Below are positions 43,117-51,159 of a stretch of 56,186 nt of DNA, piece by piece. A model generated the notes under the pieces. It ran no database searches and was not told the DNA's origin. It was given only the letters and a program-made list of their open reading frames with translations. The stretch is from Clostridia bacterium. Lineage in GTDB: Bacteria > Bacillota > Clostridia > Oscillospirales > Acutalibacteraceae. The stretch spans positions 1 through 56,186 of the forward strand of contig JAFODS010000068.1 in NCBI GenBank assembly GCA_017380575.1, read 5' to 3'. The position numbers were made by a program, and so were the translations under genes. Position 1 is the first letter of the stretch. The number at the start of each line of letters is the position of its first letter.

Positions 43117-43672
43117 ATTCGGGTTTGTTGAACAAATTTCAAATTATTATTGTAGGGGACGACGTCCCTTTAAAATTTGTTATGATTTAGTGGTCGATTC
43201 GTGAATCGCCCCTACGAACCCTGTTTTAGTTAACTGCGTAGGGACGGGCGTCCTCGACCGTCCGTTAAGTCAGCGTAATCTGCGGACCGTCCGGGAGGCC
43301 GGTCCCTACGAGCACAGAGTCAGATTGTGCAAAATCAAAGAACTCTACAAACCCGAATTTGGCAGGATATTTAAAACCTTCTTGTAGGGTGTGACGCTTG
43401 CGACACACCGTTAAATACAGCAGAATATCGGCACGTCGTAAACGTCGTGCCCTTCTGACTCTACGCAAGACGAGTCTGTAGGGGAGCCGTTTCGGCTCCC
43501 ACGAATTACGCTGTTTTTTCGGGACGGGAAACCCGTCCCCTACGACCAATGTTCTGAAATCGTGCCTGTAGGGGAACATATTATGTTCCCGAAAAATCGC
43601 ATAAATTACGCGGGCAGATGATATCTGCCCCTACGATGTTTATTCTTATTTTGCTCTACAAATCCGAATCTG
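43117..43672. repeat. Array B of GTAG-hairpin / hairpin-CTAC modules (inverted relative to array A)
   Basis: Five modules: B0 43152-43216, B1 43237-43310, B2 43384-43453, B3 43478-43544, B4 43568-43635. B1, B2 and B4 are reverse complements of A1, A3 and A2 from array A. B0 and B3 are new but keep the same plan: GTAGGGG, hairpin, AT-rich linker, hairpin, CCCCTACG. B3 has GGGAGCCG/CGGCTCCC and GGGACGGG/CCCGTCCC. Border sequence AACCCGAATTTG (near 43350) is shared with array A. No protein gene is supported in 43090-43720. Confidence 0.88.
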
Positions 43673-43720
43673 ATAATTGCTTTTGTTCAACTGATGTGGT
43701 TACGTACTTAAAACATAGAT

Positions 43721-43753
43721 AAAAGGTTGTTGCATTTTGTGCAACAACCTTTT
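43721..43753 (-). terminator. Terminator of the FAD oxidoreductase-ABC operon
   Basis: A perfect 14-bp stem (AAAAGGTTGTTGCA 43721-43734, TGCAACAACCTTTT 43740-43753) lies just past the stop of the last minus-strand gene. Confidence 0.85.
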
Positions 43754-43763
43754 TACGATTATT

Positions 43764-45560
43764 TTAATATTCTTCTTTATATTTTTCAGCCTGAAGGTTG
43801 AACATATAGGCATACTTGCCGTTCTTTGCCATAAGCTCTTCGTGAGAACCACTTTCAACAATCTCTCCGTTTTCGAGCATATAGATAACGTCAGCCATAA
43901 CTGTTGTTGAAAGACGGTGAGAAATGAAAATAACCGTCTTGTCCTTTGCCGCACGTGACATTGATTCGTTGAGTGCATATTCCGAAACGGGGTCAAGGTT
44001 TGCACTCGGCTCGTCAAGGATTGCAAACGGACAGTCTTTGTAGAAAGCACGTGCAACTGCAACCTTCTGAGCTTCACCGCCCGAAAGTGAAACACCCTCG
44101 TCGTCAAATTCACGAAGAAGAATGGAATCAACACCGTTGTCAAGCTGCTTTGAAAAGCTGCTTTCCTTAAGAGCGTCAAGAACCTTTTCTTTGTCAGGAT
44201 TTCCGTTCATTGCAACGTTTTCGCCAAGCGTTGCGCCAAAGAGTGAAAAGTCCTGGAAAACAGCGGCAAAGTTATCATGATATGAACGAAGTGTCCAGTC
44301 CTTGATGTTTCTGCCGTCAACCGTGATTGCGCCCTCAGTAACGTCGTAAAGACGGAGAATAAGGTTTGTAAGCGTTGTTTTACCCGCACCGTTGTAACCG
44401 ACAAGTGCAATCTTCTGATAAGGCTTGATTTCAAGGTTGATGTTCTTAAGCGTCGGCTTGTCGCAACCGGGATATGTGAAAGAAACGTTTTCGAGCTTGA
44501 TGGAAACGGGCTCGTCATATTTTTTGACAAAATCGCCGTCCTTGATTTTTTTCTCGGCAGACATAAACTTTTTGTATTTTTCAACATAAAGTCCGTTTTC
44601 TCTTACACCGAGAGCAAACCAGCTTGTCATTGCAAAAACACTTGAGCTTACGGAGCTGACACCGTTGAATGTTGCGGCGAAGCTACCGAGTCCGACTTCC
44701 TTCGTGACAATTGCCTTGTATCCCATATAAATTGTCACACCAAGACAGATAAGCAGGGTCATCGGCAGACTTTCCTGATTAAAGTAGAGAATCCACTGCT
44801 TTTTGAGGAAAGGTGAAATTGTGAAAAGTCGGTCAAGAATGTTTTTCTGATAACGTCTTTCAATCATTTCACCCGCGGGGTTAAGTCGGAGCTCCTTTGC
44901 GTAATCCTGAAGATAGAAAACACGTGAGAAGTAAAGATTTTTGCGGTCAAGGGGAGTCATTGCCTTTTTCTTATCAACGTTGACCTTGGCAATAAGTCTT
45001 CCGACGGGGACCATTATTCCGACACACAGTGCTATAAAAATAAGACAGACGGGGTCGATGGTGACAATAACCGTCGTAATTGAAACAATGGAAACCATAT
45101 GAGTGAAGAAGTCCTGCGTATCGGCAAGGATATCGTCCACACGGGTGCTCATTGTGTTCATAGCAAGAACAAAATCGTTATAGAATCCGGGGTTATCGTA
45201 AGCCTCAAAGTCCATATTTGCGGCTTTTTCGTAAATCATGGAATAGAGCTTGTAATGAAGCTTTTCAGCCATCTGCGGTCGGTAAATTTCGTAAAACAGC
45301 GTGTTGCCGAGATTACCGATTACAACAACAACCGCAAAAGCAATACAAGCCACGGCAATTCTGTAAAGTTCAACGCCCTGTTCAACAACATCAATGATGT
45401 ATTTGAGCAGAACAACGTTAGAAAGAAGCCAAGGAAGGTTTGAAAGTACGTCAAAAAAGAGAAGAGCAAAAAGAAGCAAAGGTGCATTCCTGACAACAAA
45501 GCCGAGCATAAAAAGATAGTTTCTGATACTGTGAGCTTTTTCTTTTGTATTATTCTTCAT
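43764..45560 (-). CDS. ABC exporter half-transporter, second of a pair
   Basis: 598 residues from ATG 45560, preceded by GAGGAGG; the longer frame overlaps the upstream gene. It has six membrane helices in the first 320 residues, then a nucleotide-binding domain with Walker A G-Y-N-G-A-G-K-T-T, signature L-S-G-G-E, Walker B A-I-L-D-E-P and H-loop S-H-R, all intact. It overlaps the preceding ABC gene by 11 bases, so the two probably form a heterodimer. Neither subunit looks degenerate, unlike the pair at 51-55 kb. Substrate unknown; the upstream FAD enzyme suggests a modified lipid or secondary metabolite (inference). Confidence 0.93.
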   Translation of the reverse strand: MKNNTKEKAHSIRNYLFMLGFVVRNAPLLLFALLFFDVLSNLPWLLSNVVLLKYIIDVVEQGVELYRIAVACIAFAVVVVIGNLGNTLFYEIYRPQMAEKLHYKLYSMIYEKAANMDFEAYDNPGFYNDFVLAMNTMSTRVDDILADTQDFFTHMVSIVSITTVIVTIDPVCLIFIALCVGIMVPVGRLIAKVNVDKKKAMTPLDRKNLYFSRVFYLQDYAKELRLNPAGEMIERRYQKNILDRLFTISPFLKKQWILYFNQESLPMTLLICLGVTIYMGYKAIVTKEVGLGSFAATFNGVSSVSSSVFAMTSWFALGVRENGLYVEKYKKFMSAEKKIKDGDFVKKYDEPVSIKLENVSFTYPGCDKPTLKNINLEIKPYQKIALVGYNGAGKTTLTNLILRLYDVTEGAITVDGRNIKDWTLRSYHDNFAAVFQDFSLFGATLGENVAMNGNPDKEKVLDALKESSFSKQLDNGVDSILLREFDDEGVSLSGGEAQKVAVARAFYKDCPFAILDEPSANLDPVSEYALNESMSRAAKDKTVIFISHRLSTTVMADVIYMLENGEIVESGSHEELMAKNGKYAYMFNLQAEKYKEEY

Positions 45561-47370
45561 CGTTGTCTTCCTCCTCTCTGTAACCTGAAGCCTGCAAAGT
45601 AAACATCTTACAGTACTCGCCACCGAGAGTCATAAGCTCTTCGTGTTTTCCGCTTTCAATCAGCTCACCGTGAGCAAAAACAAGAATATTGTCGCTTCTT
45701 GTTGCGCTTGAAAGGCGGTGGGAGATATAGATAACTGTTTTGTCTTTTGTTCCCTCCATGAGGCTGTCGTACATTTTTGTTTCAGCTACGGGGTCAAGTG
45801 CAGAGGATGGCTCGTCAAGAATTGCAACGTCAAAATCTTTTGCAAACATTCTTGCGATTGTAACCTTCTGGCTTTCACCGCCTGAAAGGAGAACACCTTC
45901 GTCATCAAATTCACGGGTAAGAATAGAATTTTCTTTTTCATCAAGTGAAAGGATTTTATTGTAAACTCCGCTTTGATGAAGGGCTTTTCGTGCCCTTGAA
46001 ATGTTGTTTTCGTCAACTTCTTCAATAAGCACATTTTCAGCAACCGTCATTGCAAAGATTCTGTAATCCTGAAAAACGCTTGCAAATTTTTCGCGGTATT
46101 TGAGAAGGTCGTATTCTTTGATGTTTCTTCCGTTGTAAAGGATTTCTCCTTCTTCAACGTCGTAAAGTCGCATAATCAACTTTGAAAGAGTGGTTTTACC
46201 TGCACCGTTATGGCCGACAACGGCAATGCTTTCACCCTTGTTAATTTTGAAAGAAACATTGGTAAGAGTGTTTTTCTTGCTGCCGTTGTAACGGAAAGAA
46301 ACGTTTCGGAATTCAAGGCTTTCGAATTCACCGGGTTCAATTTCTCCACCAACGATTTTTGGCTCATATGCAAGGAATTCGCGAAGGTTCTGTACCCACA
46401 AGCACTGTTTTTGCTGCATTGTGAAATAACGTGCAAGCTGGTTGAGCTTGTTTCGGCAGTTGGTGATTGCGGAAATAAGAACGGAAAATTCAGAAATAGG
46501 CAGATCTTCGCGTACAATAAGTCGGTAACAACCGTAACCGAAGCCGCCTGCAATAGGAATAACTTCACCGAAGAAGTCGGTAAACATTTCAAGAATAGCA
46601 ATTTTTTTACCGTATTTGCGGATGGACTTGATGTTTAATTCAGTTGCTTCTTTGAAGCGACGTTTAACAACTTCAAAAATGCTTGTTGTTTTGATTTCCT
46701 TGGCGAAGTCTTTGAGAAGAACTGTTCTTTTCGTGTAGTCCTTCTGACGTTCAAACGGAGTCATTTCCTTTTCCTTCTGGAATTCAACACCGTTTCGCTT
46801 GATCTGAAAATACATAACAATTACAGGACAAACGAGAACAACAAGAAGAAGCGGATCAATGCTGTAAAGGTAAATCGCCAGCGAGATAATGCTTATGATT
46901 GAACCGACAGTCCAGGCAGAACCTTCGATGATTCGTTTGTATGCACCTTTTTCAACAACCCACGTTGCACGGTTATAGTTGTCAAAAAATTCGGGGTTTT
47001 CGTAACAGGCAAGTTCAACCTGCTGTGCCTTTTCGAAAATCATCTGGTTTATATAACTCTCGAACTTGATTTCGTATTTCTCGCGCACAGGATGGAAAAC
47101 AATATAAGCGAAAAGATCAACTGCGAGTTTACCGAGGATAATCAGCGTGATTTTAATTACAAATTCACGGAAAGTTCCGTTACCTTCGATAATTGAAATG
47201 GCTGTTTCCAAAAACATAACATTAAAAACAACGGAGTAGTAAACATTTTCGCAGATATAAGCAAGGTAAATTAAAATTGTCGCTACGGGAGAAACCTTGA
47301 AACTGCCTTTAAGCATAAAAGCCGTGTTTCGGAAAATATGTGCTTTTGCTTTAAAGTCAACTGCAGCCAA
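45550..47370 (-). CDS. ABC exporter half-transporter, first of a pair
   Basis: 606 residues with a TTG start at 47370, which has an ideal AGGAGG site; no ATG alternative fits. It has a membrane domain of six helices and an ATPase domain with G-H-N-G-A-G-K-T-T, L-S-G-G-E-S, A-I-L-D-E-P and I-S-H-R, all canonical. It ends in a charged tail (E-E-E-D-N-D-E-E). It is 33 bases downstream of the FAD oxidoreductase gene and overlaps its partner by 11 bases. Confidence 0.93.
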   Translation of the reverse strand: MAAVDFKAKAHIFRNTAFMLKGSFKVSPVATILIYLAYICENVYYSVVFNVMFLETAISIIEGNGTFREFVIKITLIILGKLAVDLFAYIVFHPVREKYEIKFESYINQMIFEKAQQVELACYENPEFFDNYNRATWVVEKGAYKRIIEGSAWTVGSIISIISLAIYLYSIDPLLLVVLVCPVIVMYFQIKRNGVEFQKEKEMTPFERQKDYTKRTVLLKDFAKEIKTTSIFEVVKRRFKEATELNIKSIRKYGKKIAILEMFTDFFGEVIPIAGGFGYGCYRLIVREDLPISEFSVLISAITNCRNKLNQLARYFTMQQKQCLWVQNLREFLAYEPKIVGGEIEPGEFESLEFRNVSFRYNGSKKNTLTNVSFKINKGESIAVVGHNGAGKTTLSKLIMRLYDVEEGEILYNGRNIKEYDLLKYREKFASVFQDYRIFAMTVAENVLIEEVDENNISRARKALHQSGVYNKILSLDEKENSILTREFDDEGVLLSGGESQKVTIARMFAKDFDVAILDEPSSALDPVAETKMYDSLMEGTKDKTVIYISHRLSSATRSDNILVFAHGELIESGKHEELMTLGGEYCKMFTLQASGYREEEDNDEE

Positions 47371-47403
47371 GCTGAATCCTCCTTTCTGTTGGTATAGTGT
47401 ACA

Positions 47404-48726
47404 TTAAAAAGCTTTGTCGTAACCCTTTGCCCAGATTTCAACAAGTTTTCTGTCCCATCTTCTCGGGATTGCAAGGCAGGCTGCGGTTACAAGTGAAATA
47501 TTATTTCCTGCGTTGATAAATTTCTTAAGGAAAGTGATGTCACTGCAAGCCTGCTTAGCTTTATTAAGCAGGTCATTAACGTCAAAGAAATCGATAACGT
47601 CATAGAAGCTTCCGAAGTTTGCCGTCATTGTAACATTGTAATCGGTAAGAAGACCGGAAGTAAAACAGTAATCAAGGTCTTCGGGAGTGAATTTGAACAT
47701 AAGATTTTTAACGCACTCAAGCGGAGCAAGACCTGTTCCGAGATGCTTGAAGAAAAGCACCTGATATTTCCAAAGAGCCTCAACGCCGAAGCCCTGTGTA
47801 GGATCATTGATAACTGTTTCTGCAAGTATACGTGCAGCCTTGAGTGAGTTTGCGATACCTGAACCGATGAGAGGCACCGTCATAAATGCACTGTCACCGA
47901 TTGCGGCATAACCGTCAGCAACCATAACTGAAAGAGGATGGCGAACGGGGATTTCAACGAATTGACCGCCACGGACAACTTCTGTACCAAGACGCGGATT
48001 GTCAGGACGAAGCCATTCAGCAAATTCTTCAACATCGTTCATATCGTAGTCTTCAAATCTGCCGATAAGAAGGTCTGTGTGTTCTTCTTCAGAAGCAACC
48101 CAGGCAATGCTTTCTGTACCCTGCGGACGGAGAAGCACCTTAAACTTGTCGGCAACTTCAACGTCGCTTGCCTTGTTGTAAAAAGCTCTGTAAATTGTAA
48201 CCTTCTGCTGACGTGTGATTTCCTTCTGAATCATAAGTGAAGAGGGGAGATTACGGCGAACGGGTGAATTCATACCGCAAGCGTCAATAATAAGGTCAGC
48301 GAAGAAATCGCCCTTTGAAGTGCGGATACCTGCAACACGGTTACCGAGCATAATCGGCTTCTGTACTTCGCATTCGTAAACGATTTTAACTCCTTTTTCA
48401 ACAGCATTTCTGATAAGGAGGTCATAAATATCTTTACGCTCCATCTTGATTTCAAGCTCTTTTTCGGGCACGTGCTGATGAAGCTTTGAAAAACCGTTGG
48501 ATGAAACAAAGGTCATATCCTCTTTGTATTCGTATTTGTCCTCATCAGGCATAGGAATTTTTGCAATTTTAAGTGCTTTAGGGTCGAAAATATCTGTCCA
48601 GTCGTAGCCGAGAGTACCTTCTGCTGACTTTTCATAAACAGTAACATCGTAACCTGCGTCTGCAAGCATCGCAGCCGCTGCGATACCACCGTGACCGAGA
48701 CCTGCAACAATAATTTTTTTAGACAT
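47404..48726 (-). CDS. FAD-dependent oxidoreductase (geranylgeranyl-reductase / monooxygenase-like)
   Basis: 440 residues from ATG 48726 after GGGAGG. The N-terminal Rossmann motif V-A-G-L-G-H-G-G-I-A-A-A (about 7-18) binds FAD, with an acidic V-Y-E-K end to strand two. A second FAD contact, Y-A-A-I-G-D-S-A-F-M-T-V-P, appears near residue 280. The fold matches the aromatic-hydroxylase / geranylgeranyl-reductase / flavin-halogenase group, with no Cys pair. It heads an operon with two ABC exporter subunits, so it may finish or modify the exported compound. The substrate is unknown. Its promoter is at 48767-48795. Confidence 0.85.
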   Translation of the reverse strand: MSKKIIVAGLGHGGIAAAAMLADAGYDVTVYEKSAEGTLGYDWTDIFDPKALKIAKIPMPDEDKYEYKEDMTFVSSNGFSKLHQHVPEKELEIKMERKDIYDLLIRNAVEKGVKIVYECEVQKPIMLGNRVAGIRTSKGDFFADLIIDACGMNSPVRRNLPSSLMIQKEITRQQKVTIYRAFYNKASDVEVADKFKVLLRPQGTESIAWVASEEEHTDLLIGRFEDYDMNDVEEFAEWLRPDNPRLGTEVVRGGQFVEIPVRHPLSVMVADGYAAIGDSAFMTVPLIGSGIANSLKAARILAETVINDPTQGFGVEALWKYQVLFFKHLGTGLAPLECVKNLMFKFTPEDLDYCFTSGLLTDYNVTMTANFGSFYDVIDFFDVNDLLNKAKQACSDITFLKKFINAGNNISLVTAACLAIPRRWDRKLVEIWAKGYDKAF

Positions 48727-48766
48727 AGCGTAAACCTCCCAAAAGTATTCGGAAACATATGGAAAA

Positions 48767-48795
48767 ATTATACCACTAACAAAAAATATATTCAA
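48767..48795 (-). promoter_or_regulatory. Promoter of the FAD oxidoreductase-ABC operon
   Basis: On the minus strand TTGAAT (48795-48790), 17-base spacer, TATAAT (48772-48767), 41 bases before the start codon. Confidence 0.75.
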
Positions 48796-48820
48796 TAGTA
48801 TAAAAGAGAAAAATGATCCG

Positions 48821-48896
48821 CAAAAAAACACCCGTCTTTTCCGACGGGTGTTCGTTGTATGATTAAGAAAAAACAGGCGACTTCAAACCGCCCAAC
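48821..48896 (-). ncRNA. Candidate small RNA with its own promoter and terminator
   Basis: A minus-strand promoter, TTGACA (48932-48927), 18-base spacer, TATTAT (48908-48903), points to a start near 48896. About 45 bases on comes a perfect 9-bp terminator stem (ACACCCGTC 48829-48837, GACGGGTGT 48842-48850) followed by T7. In between, a GGCG/CGCC hairpin (48876-48892) is followed by T6. The predicted transcript is about 75 bases and contains no ORF. Since the next operon has its own promoter, this is either an independent small RNA or an attenuated leader. No known family is recognised. Confidence 0.5.
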
Positions 48897-49007
48897 ACAT
48901 ATATAATAACACAGCAAACCCTTATATGTCAACGTTTTTCAGAGCTTACAAAAACATTTCTGTGTTTTGCATAATTTGAAGGTTTTAAGTTTATTGAACA
49001 TTGCGAA

Positions 49008-49036
49008 TTGAAAAACAGTTGATTCTGTGTTATATT
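49008..49036 (+). promoter_or_regulatory. Promoter of the candidate structured RNA
   Basis: TTGAAA (49008-49013), 17-base spacer, TATATT (49031-49036); predicted start near 49043. Confidence 0.6.
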
Positions 49037-49042
49037 ATAGAC

Positions 49043-49430
49043 ACAGAAAGGAACAGGTGATACCAATGAACAGGTAACTACCTAAAAGCTCCGATCAGAT
49101 AAAACAAGTTAAGAGTCAAGCTTAAAACCCAAGTGTTCATAACAATTATTTAAAGTGGTATAAAGAGTTTCAAGTAAAATTCAGAACAAGTTTTAAAAGA
49201 CAGAGCTGAAGCCTTTAATAAATCAGAATAGAAATTTAAATGCCAATGGTGACTTGAGTAAAGACAATAACCGTAAAAACATTTAAATAAAAGTTCCGTT
49301 TTATTAAAGAATTTCCTAAACTGAGAAAGAGAGGTATATAAAAAGATGTTAGATATCAAGAGTGAACAGAAATAACCCTTGACCGGCTCAAATGTGTAAA
49401 GAAACATTCGGTCAAGGGTTATTTCAATTT
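49043..49430 (+). ncRNA. Candidate structured RNA of unrecognised class
   Basis: About 390 bases, strongly A-rich and T-poor, run between a promoter and a perfect 17-bp hairpin (arms 49369-49385 and 49409-49425, core AACCCTTGACCG). Nested complements: ATACC 49060-49064 with GGTAT 49157-49161; ATGAACA 49066-49072 with TGTTCAT 49134-49140; AAGCT 49086-49090 with AGCTT 49119-49123. Further pairs: CAAGT 49171-49175 with ACTTG 49252-49256, and ATTTAAATG 49234-49242 with CATTTAAAT 49280-49288; these last two interleave. The minus-strand 95-codon frame has no credible start. It is not RNase P, tmRNA, SRP or 6S by the motifs I know. Confidence 0.5.
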
Positions 49431-49571
49431 TATACATCTTTTTATGTTTCCGCCACGCCTGAAAGGGCGTTTTTTATTTTGTCAAAAAAACTGATTAATT
49501 TTTATTTTTATATAGTAAATTTTCAATCTATATGTTATAATATATCGATTATTTTTATTATGAGGTTTTCT

Positions 49572-50168
49572 ATGAAGAGAGTTACAAAGCTTGACAGAGA
49601 AACATTGAAATTTTACGCTCGTATGGCGGCTGAAAGCTTCGTCAACGATCCCGTGCATTGCTATGCAAACAAGAATGTCGAAAGAAGAAAGAAGTTTGTT
49701 TATCACTTCCTTCTTGAAAGATTGACTTCTTCGAACAACTGCGATGTTTTTTATGTTGACGATGAAAACAGAGGACTTTGTGTCTGGAGAGATGCACATA
49801 ACGAATATACGGTAATCGATTTCCTTAAATGTCCGAACTGGGTTTTTCTTTGCTATTACATAGATGCAACGTTCAAAACCCTTATGGCTTACCGTTATCT
49901 TGATTCAAAGGTGTTTGACAAAAAGACAAAGATTATTTCTCCCGTTTTTGTTGACCCGAAGCATCAGGGTAAGGGAATTGCAAAAGAAATGATTTTAAAA
50001 GGCATCGAGGAATTTACCGCTCAGGGCTATAAAATCGGTCTTGAAGCGCAGAATCCCGATAACGTTCCTTTCTACGAAAAACTCGGTTTCAAAATAATCA
50101 AAGAAGAGTTTTATGAACGTGAAAAAATCCACAATTACTATATGGTATATGACCCGGAGGTTAAATAA
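49572..50168 (+). CDS. GNAT-family N-acetyltransferase
   Basis: 198 residues from ATG 49572, with GAGG a short distance upstream. The C-terminal half carries the acetyl-CoA site, P-V-F-V-D-P-K-H-Q-G-K-G-I-A (Q/R-x-x-G-x-G/A type), then N-P-D-N-V-P-F-Y-E-K-L-G-F typical of GNATs. The N-terminal 100 residues are less conserved and hold the acceptor site. The acceptor is unknown. It lies 3 bases upstream of another acyltransferase-like gene, so they are coexpressed. Confidence 0.9.
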   Translation: MKRVTKLDRETLKFYARMAAESFVNDPVHCYANKNVERRKKFVYHFLLERLTSSNNCDVFYVDDENRGLCVWRDAHNEYTVIDFLKCPNWVFLCYYIDATFKTLMAYRYLDSKVFDKKTKIISPVFVDPKHQGKGIAKEMILKGIEEFTAQGYKIGLEAQNPDNVPFYEKLGFKIIKEEFYEREKIHNYYMVYDPEVK

Positions 50169-50171
50169 GCG

Positions 50172-51122
50172 ATGAAAAATTATAATCACACACTTCTTGT
50201 TATGGAAAAACAGGAATATCCTGCAGATGCGAAAGAAGCTATCATAAAGGTTGAAGAAAAGATTCTTGCAGACGAAAAGGCAAACAAGCTCTACGATTCA
50301 ATGTACAGAGCTTATTGGCTTAAAAAGAAGAACTTTGATGCTTTCAGCGATAAGGTTAAGGCTCTTGCTGAAATGATCGGTGAAAACGAGTACACAGTAA
50401 AGCTTGTTCTTCTTCTTAACTGCACAAAACCCTTGCTTGCTGAGTACAAAAAAGCTAACATCAGCGAGGATATTTATTGGAATACAATAATCGACCTCAA
50501 GGTAAAGATGCTTGAATGTAAAGAAAACTACGGTGTTTACGGAACTTTTGTTGAGGGTTGGTTCAAGCAGTTCTATACCCTTGAAAGATTCGGTATCGGC
50601 AGATTCCAGTACGAGCTTGCAGATTTCTGTGAGGATTACTACGATGAGCACGGAATTGTGCTTAAGGATAGCGAGTTCGTTCTCGGTATGCACATCCCGT
50701 CACATCTCGGCAGTCTTGATGAAGAAACACGAATGGATTCTTACAAGAAAGCTTATGAATTTTTCAAGGACAGATTCAACGGCGGACCGATGGTTGTCTG
50801 CTGCGGTTCATGGCTTCTTTATCCCGACAACCTCAACATTCTTCCCGAAAAGTCAAAGGTAAGAGAATTTATTCTTGATTATGAACCGCTTGATATCACA
50901 AGGACTTACGATTTTGGCGATGCATGGCGAGTTTTCGGCGTTGAAAATGCACACAAGAGAGTGCATGAGCTTCCGAGAAACACAAGTATGCAGAGAGCTT
51001 TTGCAGAGTGGTTTGAGCAGGGTAAGAAGTGCGGTCATGCTTATTGTATTCTTATTTTTGACGGTGAAAAGCTTCTTACAAGAAACACAAGAGAAGAATT
51101 CAAGGAAAAATACGGCTATTAA
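50172..51122 (+). CDS. Acyltransferase-domain protein (GNAT_N/GNAT_C-like)
   Basis: 316 residues, cytoplasmic. A helical N-terminal part (about 1-155) is followed by a mixed domain with L-G-M-H-I-P-S-H-L-G and P-M-V-V-C-C-G-S-W-L-L-Y-P, features I associate with the two-domain GNAT_N/GNAT_C acyltransferases common in gut Clostridia; this identification is from memory and moderate. It directly follows a classical GNAT gene, and the ABC exporter genes begin 37 bases later. A joint role in acylating an exported compound is possible but unproven. Confidence 0.65.
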   Translation: MKNYNHTLLVMEKQEYPADAKEAIIKVEEKILADEKANKLYDSMYRAYWLKKKNFDAFSDKVKALAEMIGENEYTVKLVLLLNCTKPLLAEYKKANISEDIYWNTIIDLKVKMLECKENYGVYGTFVEGWFKQFYTLERFGIGRFQYELADFCEDYYDEHGIVLKDSEFVLGMHIPSHLGSLDEETRMDSYKKAYEFFKDRFNGGPMVVCCGSWLLYPDNLNILPEKSKVREFILDYEPLDITRTYDFGDAWRVFGVENAHKRVHELPRNTSMQRAFAEWFEQGKKCGHAYCILIFDGEKLLTRNTREEFKEKYGY

Positions 51123-51159
51123 TTTTACTTTATAATTTTTTGAAAGGAGTGAAAGGAAT

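Noticed and set aside
43265-43579. 104-codon minus frame in array B
   Set aside because: It consists entirely of palindromic repeat modules and spacers; low-complexity Arg/Pro/Val sequence without a start signal.
35129-43635. CRISPR array
   Set aside because: Units are not direct repeats of constant length with unique spacers; they are inverted-pair hairpin modules with conserved linkers, and no cas genes are present.
49067-49078. Three-codon frame ATG-AAC-AGG-TAA as a leader peptide gene
   Set aside because: A purine-rich GGAACAGG lies upstream, but three codons cannot be supported as a gene without conservation; the ATG also falls in a predicted helix arm.
49150-49437. 95-codon minus-strand frame over the candidate RNA
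   Set aside because: Phe/Leu/Tyr-rich product typical of reading the complement of A-rich DNA; no ribosome site, and it runs through the 17-bp hairpin.
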